From NCBI RefSeq assembly GCF_014779795.1, contig NZ_JACXZS010000013.1, positions 62,001 to 126,000 on the forward strand: a stretch of DNA of 64,000 nt. The letters run 5' to 3'. The stretch comes from Microbacterium helvum. GTDB lineage: Bacteria; Actinomycetota; Actinomycetes; Actinomycetales; Microbacteriaceae. Positions 26,318 through 34,476 of this stretch are shown piece by piece; position 1 is the stretch's first letter; every line of letters starts with the position of its first letter. The notes below the pieces were generated by a model that saw nothing but the letters and a program-made list of their open reading frames with translations, ran no database searches and was not told the origin of the DNA. The position numbers and the translations under genes are program-made.

Positions 26318-26759
26318 TCGCGCCGGACTGCGCGCAGGGAGGACGTCGACTTCGCTCCGTGCGACGTGGGAGCAACCCGCACGCGACGTGCCCACGCGCC
26401 GATGCGGGAGGCAGTCAGGCAGACGTGTGCACCAGTCCGCAGAACAGATCTGGCGGACACATCGGTCGAGGGTGGCAGCGATCATGAACCGTGACGCGGG
26501 AACCGCACGGCTCGGGTGATAGCTCGGTCCGGACAGGGTGTGAACTCGAGCGGCGATCACCCACGCCCCCGACCGCAATAGCTCTGTGCCGACGCCAACG
26601 ACGCTCACCAGCGGTGGAACCAACTTACGGTTCTTGCGAAGCGATCCTTGACCCGAGGACGCGACTCGGTCGCGCCACAGGTCGGCGAAGGCGCTTCGCA
26701 CAAAGGAGGGCACACTCCGTGCACTCACCACGACGTGACGGCGTTCGGGCCGCGCGCAT

Positions 26760-26775
26760 TGTTTCACGTGAAACA
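26760..26775. promoter_or_regulatory. parS site 12
   Basis: TGTTTCACGTGAAACA, all 16 consensus bases. The palindrome extends to 20 bp (26758-26777, ATTG...CAAT), the longest of the set. Confidence 0.97.
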
Positions 26776-26856
26776 ATGCGTGATCGCCTGGTGGCTTCAC
26801 CGCACCCAGCATGAAACCGACTCACTCACTACGCGGCCGACATTCGATCCGCCTCG

Positions 26857-27112
26857 CCAGGGGCGGACGATAAGGGGTACCCGTCCAGGCAGACCGGGCG
26901 TGGCCGCGGGAGCGCGGCATCGCCACGACGATCCCGGAACGCGACGACCAGATCGCCCCCCGCCGCAAACAGCCCCGGCGGCCGATCGACTTCGGCGATC
27001 AGCAACGTGCGCGCTAGCGCGGCCGCAAGGTCGTCGGGGCCTGCTTCAACGGGCTCAAGCAATGGCGCGGATTCGCAATGCGGTCGGACAAGACCGCCCG
27101 CAACCCATCACT
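26857..27112 (+). pseudogene. Remnant of an IS5-family transposase
   Basis: Translating in two frames gives ADDKGYPSRQT, then after a frameshift RGIATTIPERDDQ...RRPIDFGDQQRAR, an in-frame TAG at about 27016, and RGRKVVGACFNGLKQWRGFAMRSDKTARN. These match the C-terminal third of IS5-group transposases (typical ...IPEKADQ..., RN.VVERCFN.LKQWRGIATRYDKTARN). Only this fragment is recognisable and no terminal repeats were found, so it is dead. Confidence 0.75.
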
Positions 27113-27703
27113 CGGGACGATGCCTCGACGCCAACCCCCACTGGCTCACCCGCGGATCCGGCGGTCGCCCCTCGGCCGTGTAGTCCTCGAACTCCCACAG
27201 GCCCAGCCGACCCAGACGCTCGCCGATCTGGCTCCAGTCGTCGCCTTCGACGACTCGCACTCTGGCAGCGAAACAATCGCGCAGGATTCGCTGGTCAGAC
27301 CGGTCCCATGTCACGATCACGTGGTGTCGTGCGTCGTAGATACCGCCCAACGTCATGCATACCTCAGCGAGCCACTCGGGGGGAGCAGACGGATCCGTCG
27401 AAGGTCTCGTCACCAGGCCGTCGTCAGGACCCGCCGTCAGCCGAGCGTTGAGCCTGGAGGCAGAGGGATCAGCAGGCAGGCTCCGGGGATCCGGATCTAA
27501 GACGAGGCTCCGCAGCGTCGCACGCATCGCCGCCAATCCGGCCCCACCACGGCGTCCGTGGCAGCCCAATGCCAGTCGCATTCGGCAACACGGCCTAGGT
27601 CGTACAGGCGGGCAACACGCTGCGCGCACCACTCAAGACCCGCAAAGCTGCCAGCCGAGACAAGGGCAGCTGCGGGAGGACTGTCGCGGCGACGATCGGT
27701 CAC
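27108..27703 (-). pseudogene. Frameshifted hypothetical gene
   Basis: Two minus-strand frames carry protein-like sequence that joins at about 27540. The upstream one reads AGSFAGLEWCAQRVARLYDLG then WHWAATDAVVGPDW. The downstream one reads AAMRATLRSLVLDPDPRSLP, DARHHVIVTWDRSDQRILRDC and RVVEGDDWSQIGERLGRLGLWEFEDY. One 1-base indel separates them. The joined product (~190 residues) is not recognised. It lies against the IS5 relic, suggesting both came in together. Confidence 0.5.
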
Positions 27704-27927
27704 CGACGAAGGCGCGGCGATGTGCCTTCTGACCGTGCCAGCGCGATCCGATAGCGCGACAGCCTGGTGACGCCTGAGAACGCACCGGCTCGCCTGCTTC
27801 GGAGGTCGTCAATCGCTCAGGTCCCTTTTGTCACCTGACCTCGTGGAGGAAACAGCGACGACAGCAAACCACCGACGGCCGGCAAGGACGGACCGGCGAG
27901 GCAAGAGCGACTCACACGGGCCTGCGC

Positions 27928-27943
27928 AGTTTCACGTGAAACG
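27928..27943. promoter_or_regulatory. parS site 13
   Basis: AGTTTCACGTGAAACG, 14 of 16 consensus bases, perfect core. Rightmost site, 1168 bases beyond site 12 with the two gene relics in between. Confidence 0.93.
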
Positions 27944-28173
27944 TGCCCAGATCCAGGCACCCCGTCACCTCTCGACTGATCTACCGATGAACCCGGTGAT
28001 CTACAGCAGAAGCACGCGACAGCTGGCCAACACCGGCGCTACCCAACAAGCAACACCGCACACCTGCGGCGTCGGTTCCTCTTTCCCAAGAGACAGCCGC
28101 GCGTGCCGAACGTGCTGTGCTGGCCCGGCGGGCATGCGCAGGCGCGCAGCTTGGGGGAGTACCCGCACCACTG

Positions 28174-28346
28174 CTCCTGGGCGATGTCGATCACCGTCGC
28201 CGCACGCATCGCCGGACCCGAACGCATCGGCCGCGCCGTCATGATCACCCCGCCGGCACATCACTGGCCACCGTCGCCGGCGTCCCCATCGGCGTCATGC
28301 TCAGCGAAGCACTCGCCTGGCGCGCCGTCTTCGGCCCGGCGGCCGC
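28174..28346 (+). pseudogene. Internal fragment of an MFS transporter gene, near-copy of 54980-55153
   Basis: About 173 bases match the complete MFS gene of this window, starting in GGGCGATGTCGATCACCGTC and ending in CGTCTTCGGC...GCGGCCGC, with scattered substitutions and one deleted base (gene ACC-TCC-GCC, fragment ACC-CC-GCC). The fragment is frameshifted and has no start or flanking homology. Most likely a piece of this gene or of a paralogue carried in by recombination. Confidence 0.85.
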
Positions 28347-29015
28347 AACCACAGGGGAGCGCAATCAGGACAGCGCTTCACCCGCAGGCGCCAGAAGCGA
28401 GAGTCCTGAAGGCACGGGCAGCAACGCTGCGTGCCGCACGCTCGAGGTGGACACGCCGCTCGAAATGGACACGCCGCTCGACCGCCAGCACCAGCGCGAG
28501 GGGGAACCGTGTCCCCGGCACCGCGCGACGGCGGTCTTCACGCAGCCTTCTGGCGCCTGACACCGTTGCCGTGTCACGTCGGGGCATCGACCCACGCTCG
28601 ATCTACACGCCTGCGCGTGCCAGGCCGGACTGCCTCAACGCTTGCCCGGCTGACACAGGCTTCACCTGCGCGAACTCTGCCATCGCACCCGTCCCAGCGC
28701 AGCAACCGCTCGAGATGCCACGCCGACAGAGGATCCCACCCGGCACCACTGACGGCGACGCACCCTGATCGCGCGCCGGCCGCGTGGTCGTTCGGGTCAG
28801 ACCCGGCGGCTGAGCCGGATCGCTGCCACCTCAAGCACCGCAACCGCTCACCGCCCGCAAGACGCGCGCACGACGACACACATCCCGCACGCACCTCACG
28901 CCCGGCTCTTCACACGCCGAAGCAGTCCTTACGCGCGGCGCACACCTGCACTGCAAGGAAATACCTGATCAAATTGCAGAAAAGCACGCACTCCCGGAGG
29001 CGTCACGGTTCCGCG

Positions 29016-29639
29016 TCAGCGGACGGTAGCGCGGATCACTCGCGACGGCTCGTCGAGCAGACCCTCGCCGACGACCTCGACGCGTGCGTCGGTCACCTTG
29101 TACTTGCGCAACTGCTTCTGCGCGGCTTCGATCTCGTTGCCGGCGCTGGTGCCCTTGAGCAGGATGAGCTCGCCGCCGTCGCGCACCAGGGGAGCGGTGA
29201 TCGGCACCAGCGTGCGCAGCGCACTCACCGCACGGGCGGTGACGGCGTCGAGCGACGGTCCGCGCTTCCAATCCTCGGCGCGGGCTCGGAGCACCTCGAC
29301 GTTCTCGAGGCCGAGCTCGGACGCCTGCTCCGACAGCCACGCCACCCGGCGTTCCATCGGCTCGATGAGCACCCACTCGACATCGGGACGCGCGATGGCG
29401 AGCACGAGACCAGGAAGGCCCGCGCCCGAGCCGACATCGCCGACGCAACCCGAGAACAGGGGAGCGATGACGGCGCTGTTGAGGATGTGGCGCGACCACA
29501 GGCGCGGCGGCTCGAGGGGGCCGATCAGACCCCGCTCCTCACCGTGCTGTCCGAGAGCCTCCGCGAAACGGCGTGCGACGTCGATGCGATCGCCGAAGAT
29601 CTCGGCGGCCGCAGGCGGTTCCTGCTCGATCTCGATCAT
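29016..29639 (-). CDS. rsmG: 16S rRNA (guanine-N7)-methyltransferase RsmG (GidB)
   Basis: 207 residues. Methylates N7 of G527 in 16S rRNA; loss is known to give low-level streptomycin resistance. The SAM site is DVGSGAGLPGLVLAIARPD near residue 68, followed by LIEPMERRVAWLSE and TARAVSALRTLVPITAPL, typical of RsmG. It lies 24 bases after jag, in the rpmH-rnpA-yidD-yidC-jag-rsmG cluster. In most actinobacteria parA follows immediately; here it is 10.2 kb away. Confidence 0.95.
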   Translation of the reverse strand: MIEIEQEPPAAAEIFGDRIDVARRFAEALGQHGEERGLIGPLEPPRLWSRHILNSAVIAPLFSGCVGDVGSGAGLPGLVLAIARPDVEWVLIEPMERRVAWLSEQASELGLENVEVLRARAEDWKRGPSLDAVTARAVSALRTLVPITAPLVRDGGELILLKGTSAGNEIEAAQKQLRKYKVTDARVEVVGEGLLDEPSRVIRATVR

Positions 29640-29663
29640 CGATCTGTCGGGTGGCTCGTCGCG

Positions 29664-30182
29664 TCAGCCGCGGCGGATCACCGTGTGACGGTCCGCGCCC
29701 TCGCCGTACGACTCCGACACGAAACCGCGGTCGGCGACGATGTCGTGGACGACCTTCCGCTCGTAGCTCGACATCGCCGGAAGCGACGCCTGAGATGCGC
29801 CCTCGTCGATGCGCGCGATCGCGCGGTCGACGAGCGCCTCGAGCTGGTGTTGCCGTGCGTCACGCGAGCCCCCGATGTCGAGGATGAGACGTGAGAAGCG
29901 ACCGGTGCGGTTCTGCACGGCGATGCGCGTGAGTTCCTGCAGGGCCTGGACCGTGTCGGGCGCCGCGATGAGAGAGACCGAGCCGCCGGCCGGGGCCTCA
30001 ACCGACACGTATGCGCGGCCGGCGCGCACGTCGAGGTCGAGATCCCCGTCGATGTCGGCGATGTCGAGCAGACCTTCGAGGAAGTCAGCGGCGACATCGC
30101 CCTCCTGCTCGAGCTCTGCGACGGTGGCGGGTGCACGGTCGTGACGCGGCTCGGCAGCGGCGACCTCAGGAGACGTGGTCAT
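29664..30182 (-). CDS. jag: Jag/KhpB family RNA-binding protein (R3H domain)
   Basis: 172 residues from ATG 30182, which has GAGGAAC upstream; the open frame extends further but runs into yidC. The acidic N-terminus (TVAELEQEGDVAADFLEGLLDI) leads into a KH-like domain with LIAAPDTVQALQELTRIAVQNRTG. A C-terminal R3H domain follows (SYERKVVHDIVADRGFVSESYGEG). It binds RNA, in other bacteria with KhpA, and affects cell elongation. The position after yidC is standard. Confidence 0.93.
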   Translation of the reverse strand: MTTSPEVAAAEPRHDRAPATVAELEQEGDVAADFLEGLLDIADIDGDLDLDVRAGRAYVSVEAPAGGSVSLIAAPDTVQALQELTRIAVQNRTGRFSRLILDIGGSRDARQHQLEALVDRAIARIDEGASQASLPAMSSYERKVVHDIVADRGFVSESYGEGADRHTVIRRG

Positions 30183-30225
30183 GAGTGTTCCTCGGGTTCG
30201 AGTCGGAAAGTCGGTCGGTCCAGGA

Positions 30226-31386
30226 TCAGGATGCCGTGCCGGTGGTGCCGGAGCCGCCGGAATTCCCGGCGTTGCCGGATCCTCCCGCGCCCCCGGGCTG
30301 TCCCTGCTGCGGACCCTTCTGCGCCTGCTTCTTGGCACGCTGCTTGCTGACCGGCTGCTGACGCTTGGGCGCGGCGGCCTTCGCACGCTCGGCCTCTTCG
30401 TACAGACGCTGCTGTTCGGCGAGGTACTTCTCCATCGGGACGACCTTGCCGGAGGCGTCGAGCGCCTTGCCCTTGCGCGCCAGGCGCTCTTCGCGTTCCT
30501 TGGCGGCCTCCGAGCCCGGGGTCGGCATCTCGCGGATGACGAGGAACTGCTGGCCCATCGTCCACAGGTTCGAGATGAACCAGTAGATGACGACGCCGAG
30601 CGGGAAGAAGACGCCCGAGAAGATGAAGCCCAGCGGCAGGATGAACAGCATGATGCGCTGCATCTGGTACGCCTGGCCGGTCTTGGCCTCGGGCGAGAGG
30701 TTCTTCGAGATGATCTGCAGCTGCGTGAAGAACTGCGACGCGATCATGAGCACCACGAGGGTGATGAGGATGATGATCGCCGGGGTGTTCTGCGAATTGA
30801 ACGCATCGATGAGCGTCTCGTGCAGCGACGCGACTCCGAACAGCTTCGCGTTGTAGAACTCCATCGTGAGCTCGGGGGTCAGCGGTCCGACGCCGCCCTG
30901 GCCGAGTTCGGCGTGGAGCTTGATCGAGCTCAGCACCGAGTACAGCGAGAAGAAGACGGGCATCTGCACGAGCAGCGGCAGACAGCTCGAGACCGGCGTC
31001 GTGCCGTGCTTCTTGTACAAGGCCATGGTCTCGCGGCTCATCGCCTCACGAGACAGCTGGTCGCGCTTGCCCTTGTACTTCTCCTGGACCTTCTTGAGTT
31101 CCGGCGCGATCTCCATCATCTTGCGCTGGCTCTTGATCTGCCGCACGAAGAGGGGGATCATCGCCGCGCGGACGACGATGACGAGGCCGATGATCGCGAG
31201 CACCCACGTGATGCCGTCCGCCGGGGGCAGGCCGATGGCGGTGAACACCCAGTGCCACGCCACGAGGACGAGCTCGACGAGCCACTTCAGCGGCCACAGG
31301 ATCGTGCCGAGCAGGTCGAACCCGGCACTCGGCGCGGGGCTGGGCGTCGGCGTCGGGGTGGCGGCCAGCGCCATGAAGAGATCCAT
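30226..31386 (-). CDS. yidC: Membrane protein insertase YidC
   Basis: 386 residues from ATG 31386 (a second ATG is at 31374). Inserts and folds membrane proteins with or without SecYEG. Gram-positive type without the large periplasmic domain: helices near residues 35-55 and 60-85, the conserved VVRAAMIPLFVRQIKSQRKMMEIAPELKKVQEKYKGKRD, then PLLVQMPVFFSLYSVL, and LPLGFIFSGVFFPLGVVIYWFISNLWTMGQQ. The C-terminal ~100 residues are basic, then Gly/Gln-rich, and could bind ribosomes or RNA. Confidence 0.96.
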   Translation of the reverse strand: MDLFMALAATPTPTPSPAPSAGFDLLGTILWPLKWLVELVLVAWHWVFTAIGLPPADGITWVLAIIGLVIVVRAAMIPLFVRQIKSQRKMMEIAPELKKVQEKYKGKRDQLSREAMSRETMALYKKHGTTPVSSCLPLLVQMPVFFSLYSVLSSIKLHAELGQGGVGPLTPELTMEFYNAKLFGVASLHETLIDAFNSQNTPAIIILITLVVLMIASQFFTQLQIISKNLSPEAKTGQAYQMQRIMLFILPLGFIFSGVFFPLGVVIYWFISNLWTMGQQFLVIREMPTPGSEAAKEREERLARKGKALDASGKVVPMEKYLAEQQRLYEEAERAKAAAPKRQQPVSKQRAKKQAQKGPQQGQPGGAGGSGNAGNSGGSGTTGTAS

Positions 31387-31394
31387 GCGGTGGA

Positions 31395-31751
31395 TCAGTC
31401 CTTTCCGGAGGGGGCAGGCACGACGAACCCGTGGTGGGTGAGGCCGTACCGGAAGCTCTTGCGAAGCGGGACGTCGTCGACGCCGCCCTTCGCCCAGGGA
31501 TGGCAGCGCACAAGTCGCGCCGCCGTCAACGCCGATCCCACGACCGCGCCGTGCTGCTGCACGGCGCCGACGGCGTAGGCCGAGCACGACGGGTAGTACT
31601 TGCAGACGTCGCCGTAGGTGTGCGAGATGGTGGCGCGGTAGCCGTGCAGCAGCGCGAGCAGTGCGTTGCGGGGGAGCAGCGGAACGCTGCGAAGGACATC
31701 GGATGCCGCGAACTCGGCTTCACCGAGCGCGTAGGCCGGGAGCACGCTCAT
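31395..31751 (-). CDS. yidD: Membrane protein insertion efficiency factor YidD
   Basis: 118 residues starting at ATG 31751, which overlaps the rnpA stop as ATGA; the longer upstream frame would lie inside rnpA. YidD motifs are clear: PRNALLALLHGYRATISHTYGDVCKYYPSCSAYAVGAVQQHG with paired cysteines, and AARLVRCHPWAKGGVDDVP. A small membrane-associated helper of YidC, which follows 8 bases later. Confidence 0.93.
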   Translation of the reverse strand: MSVLPAYALGEAEFAASDVLRSVPLLPRNALLALLHGYRATISHTYGDVCKYYPSCSAYAVGAVQQHGAVVGSALTAARLVRCHPWAKGGVDDVPLRKSFRYGLTHHGFVVPAPSGKD

Positions 31752-32083
31752 GCCGTCCTCCGAGCGAGGCACTTCTCGAGGTCGGCCTGCAGTTCAGAGA
31801 ACGAGGCGGTCGCGGCAGTCGGCAACGCGCGGATCACGATGTCGTTCCCCGGGGCGACAGCCTCGAGCGACGCGTAGCTGAGCGCCTTGAGGCGCCGGCG
31901 CACCGTGTTGCGCACGACGGCCCCGCCGACCTGGCGGCTCACGATGAAGCCGAACCGCGCCGGACCATCGGTCACGACGCGGCTGACATAGGTGACAGTG
32001 TGCGCTCCGGCACACCGACGACCCCGACGGACGACGGCCTTGTAGTCCGCGCCGCGGGTGAGTCGGTTCGCCCTCGCGAGCAC
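31748..32083 (-). CDS. rnpA: Ribonuclease P protein component
   Basis: 111 residues from GTG 32083. The protein subunit that helps RNase P RNA process tRNA 5' ends. MLARANRLTRGADYKAVVRRGRR at the start and the RNA-binding RNR-like motif VVRNTVRRRLKALSY are diagnostic. It starts 8 bases after rpmH and overlaps yidD by 4 bases. Confidence 0.95.
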   Translation of the reverse strand: MLARANRLTRGADYKAVVRRGRRCAGAHTVTYVSRVVTDGPARFGFIVSRQVGGAVVRNTVRRRLKALSYASLEAVAPGNDIVIRALPTAATASFSELQADLEKCLARRTA

Positions 32084-32091
32084 CGCTCGGC

Positions 32092-32229
32092 TCAGGCCGA
32101 GAGCTCGGTGCGCCCCTTGGCGCGGCGAGCCGAGAGGATCGCGCGGCCGGCGCGCGTACGCATGCGGGCGCGGAAGCCGTGCTTCTTGGCGCGGCGGCGG
32201 TTGTTGGGCTGGAAGGTGCGCTTGCTCAT
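32092..32229 (-). CDS. rpmH: 50S ribosomal protein L34
   Basis: 45 residues beginning MSKRTFQPNNRRRAKKHGFR, essentially the universal L34 sequence, ending RRAKGRTELSA. Too short for a 60-residue ORF cut-off but unambiguous. First gene of the leftward cluster, divergent from dnaA, which is the standard arrangement beside the origin. Confidence 0.98.
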   Translation of the reverse strand: MSKRTFQPNNRRRAKKHGFRARMRTRAGRAILSARRAKGRTELSA

Positions 32230-32551
32230 GAGGATTACTTCCGATCAGGGGTCACCGGGACGCTCGACCGGGGACGCGTGTACAGGAGGACTGCCCTGAG
32301 TCACAGACCCAATGGGCATAAGTCAACCGATTAAGGCTACGTCGAGACGCCCGATAACTCAAACCGAGCCGGGCGAACCCGCAATTATGCCCCGCGCACG
32401 TCGCCACGCCTGGTAGGGACACGCCGCCGCCATCTACAGTGGAGTTTGCTCCCGAGTCCGCCGCTGACTAGCGTTGCTCCGGCAGTTATCCACAGGCTCG
32501 GCCCGATGTTTCCGCGGCATCCGGTGCAGTCATCAACAACCCGGGGGGGCC
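32230..32551. promoter_or_regulatory. rpmH-dnaA divergent promoter region with one DnaA box
   Basis: 322 bases without a gene. A perfect DnaA box TTATCCACA lies at 32486-32494, 58 bases before the dnaA start, suggesting autoregulation of dnaA. A possible dnaA promoter is TTGCTC (32446-32451), 17 bases, TAGCGT (32469-32474). On the minus strand TTGACT at 32316-32321 could be a -35 for rpmH. The promoter calls are guesses from pattern only. Confidence 0.55.
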
Positions 32552-34006
32552 ATGTCACCGCACGAGATTCCAGATGTCCCAGTCTGGTCGGCCGTTCTGG
32601 ACGAACTCGCGCACGACGAACGCATCACTCCGCAGCTGCACGGATTCCTGAACCTCGCCGTGCCGCAGGGCGTCATGGGGGGCACCCTCTATCTGGACGT
32701 GCCGAACGACCTCACCGCCGCGCAGTTCACCAAGCGCATGCGGGCGCCCATCCTCGAGGCGCTCGCCCGGGTCGACCAGGGTCTCGAGGGTGCGGCATCC
32801 ACTTTCCGGGTCGTGGTCAATCCGGATCTCGCGGACGCGCACCTGACGGCACCCATCCCGATCCAGGCGGCCTCGACCGGCCCGACGCAGACGCAGTCGC
32901 CGGTTCAGGCGCCCGCGCCGATCGGCCGGCCGCCGCTCGAGGAGCCCGTCGACACCGCGTCCGCATCGCGCAGCGACACCCGGCTCAATCCGAAGTACAC
33001 GTTCGACAACTTCGTCATCGGACAGTCCAACCGCTTCGCGCATGCCGCGGCGGTCGCGGTGGCCGAAGCGCCGGCCAAGGCGTACAACCCGCTGTTCATC
33101 TACGGCGACTCCGGCCTCGGCAAGACGCACCTTCTTCATGCCATCGGCGATTACGCGCTCAGCCTGTATGCCGGCATCCGCGTGCGCTACGTCTCGAGTG
33201 AAGAGTTCACGAACGACTTCATCAACTCGATCGCCAACAACCGGGGCTCGGCGTTCCAGGCCCGCTACCGCGACGTCGACATCCTCCTGATCGACGACAT
33301 CCAGTTCCTGCAGGGCCGCGCCGAGACGCAGGAGGCGTTCTTCCACACCTTCAATCAGCTGCACGACCACGACAAGCAGGTCGTGATCACGAGCGATGTC
33401 CCGCCGAAGCACCTCACGGGTTTCGAAGACCGCATGCGCAGCCGGTTCGAGTGGGGCCTCATCACCGACGTCCAGGCGCCCGACCTCGAGACGCGTATCG
33501 CGATCCTGCGCAAGAAGGCGCAGTCCGAACGACTCCACATCCCCGACGAGGTGCTGGAGTACATCGCCACCGTCGTCTCGAGCAACATCCGCGAGCTCGA
33601 GGGCGCGCTCATCCGCGTCTCGGCGTTCGCGAGCCTCAACCGCTCGACGCTCGACATGTCGCTGGCCCAGACGGTGCTGCGCGACATCGTGGATCAGGAC
33701 GACGCCAACGTGGTCTCGCCGACGGACATCATCACGGCGACCGCGCAGTACTTCAAGCTGACGGTCGACGACCTCTACGGCTCCAGCCGCTCGCAGTCGG
33801 TCGCGACAGCGCGGCAGATCGCCATGTATCTGTGTCGCGAGCGCACGAGCCTGTCGCTCCCGAAGATCGGGCAGCTGTTCGGCAACCGCGATCACACGAC
33901 GGTGATGTACGCATACAAGAAGATCAGCGAGCTCATGAAGGAGCGCCGCTCGATCTACAACCAGGTGACCGAGATCACCGCGCAGCTCGGCCGCAACGGC
34001 CGCTGA
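32552..34006 (+). CDS. dnaA: Chromosomal replication initiator protein DnaA
   Basis: 484 residues from ATG 32552; the frame opens at 32474, but those 26 codons have no family match, and a G-rich tract sits just upstream of 32552. Domain I (HEIPDVPVWSAVLDEL) and a Thr/Pro-rich linker precede the AAA+ domain: NPKYTFDNFVIGQSN, Walker A GDSGLGKTH, Walker B ILLIDDIQFLQG. Domain IV ends with the box-binding signature GNRDHTTVMYAYKKI. Initiates replication at the boxes immediately downstream. Confidence 0.97.
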   Translation: MSPHEIPDVPVWSAVLDELAHDERITPQLHGFLNLAVPQGVMGGTLYLDVPNDLTAAQFTKRMRAPILEALARVDQGLEGAASTFRVVVNPDLADAHLTAPIPIQAASTGPTQTQSPVQAPAPIGRPPLEEPVDTASASRSDTRLNPKYTFDNFVIGQSNRFAHAAAVAVAEAPAKAYNPLFIYGDSGLGKTHLLHAIGDYALSLYAGIRVRYVSSEEFTNDFINSIANNRGSAFQARYRDVDILLIDDIQFLQGRAETQEAFFHTFNQLHDHDKQVVITSDVPPKHLTGFEDRMRSRFEWGLITDVQAPDLETRIAILRKKAQSERLHIPDEVLEYIATVVSSNIRELEGALIRVSAFASLNRSTLDMSLAQTVLRDIVDQDDANVVSPTDIITATAQYFKLTVDDLYGSSRSQSVATARQIAMYLCRERTSLSLPKIGQLFGNRDHTTVMYAYKKISELMKERRSIYNQVTEITAQLGRNGR

Positions 34007-34099
34007 CGCCTCCTTCGGCGCCTCTGCGCACCCTCGAACCCGTTCCGGCGCCATATGCCGGAACGGGTTCTTGACACGCGCCCACGACAGGGCCAAAAT

Positions 34100-34390
34100 T
34101 CCGGTTCTGCACAGTGTGGATAACTTGTGGATAACTCCGCGAGACTGCGGAAACACCTGTGAGCGAGCGGGGACAGCCTGTGGATGAATCGTGGATGCCG
34201 CAACCGCCGAGGTCCCGGATCCCGCAATCTCTCCGCAGCCGTTCCACAAGTCACAACGGTGTGGTTTCCGTCTCCCGACTGGCCTCGAGAACGTTGTCCA
34301 CAGTTTCCACAGCCGTTAACACCATGACAAGAAATATCTCTGATGAAACCTGTCCGATCACCTTTCCGGTGGACAAGCCTCCGCGAGGAC
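34100..34390. other. Chromosomal origin of replication oriC
   Basis: The 470-base dnaA-dnaN gap holds clustered DnaA boxes. TTATCCACA lies inverted at 34115-34123 and 34126-34134, TCATCCACA inverted at 34179-34187, and TTGTCCACA at 34294-34302. Weaker copies include GTTTCCACA at 34303-34311. An A/T-rich stretch at about 34315-34352 (GTTAACACC...AGAAATATCTCTGATG) is a likely unwinding element. Location between dnaA and dnaN is the actinobacterial norm. Confidence 0.92.
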
Positions 34391-34476
34391 GACGGGCTGG
34401 CAATCTTGTGACCTGCCACTAGCATGAGAACCCCGAGCCCGCAGTCGAGGGGCCCGTTGCTGCAGAGGGAGCATTC

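Larger units (their letters stand above)
23007..26856. other. Gene-free stretch, central part of the parS array
   Basis: Many overlapping open frames exist on both strands, as expected in GC-rich DNA, but none shows a recognisable domain, ribosome-binding site or consistent coding bias. Several read parS as FHVKR or VSRET peptides. It holds parS sites 6-12, decayed parS copies and the best ~173-bp repeat units (24008-24870). Confidence 0.75.
18678..27943. other. Dense parS array (centromere-like region)
   Basis: Thirteen copies of GTTTCACGTGAAAC, the 14-bp core of the bacterial parS consensus TGTTTCACGTGAAACA, occur in 9.3 kb, and none was seen elsewhere in the window. At least four decayed copies lie among them. 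Spacing is 350-1170 bases, apart from one interval enlarged by an insertion sequence. Apart from that element and gene relics, no convincing gene was found. ParB loading here would place the partition complex about 6-15 kb from oriC. Confidence 0.93.
27704..29015. other. Gene-free stretch, right end of the parS array up to rsmG
   Basis: Contains parS site 13, the MFS gene fragment at 28174-28346 and a short direct repeat (TGGACACGCCGCTCGA at 28448 and 28466). No other gene or clear terminator for rsmG was found; the rsmG stop is at 29016. Confidence 0.7.

Noticed and set aside
18678..27943. CRISPR array as explanation for the regularly placed palindromes
   Set aside because: Repeats are 14-16 bp, spaced 170-1200 bases apart with no uniform spacers and no cas genes; sequence is the known parS consensus.
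18779..29015. Prophage or integrative element between parA and rsmG
   Set aside because: No integrase, structural, replication or conjugation gene, no attachment-site repeats or tRNA target; only one IS and short relics are present.
31387..31587. Longer N-terminus for YidC
   Set aside because: It overlaps yidD almost fully and is Arg-rich shadow sequence; the YidC family start fits ATG 31386.
32486..32494. oriC in the rpmH-dnaA gap
   Set aside because: Only one DnaA box and no clear A/T-rich unwinding element; the dnaA-dnaN gap has the box cluster.
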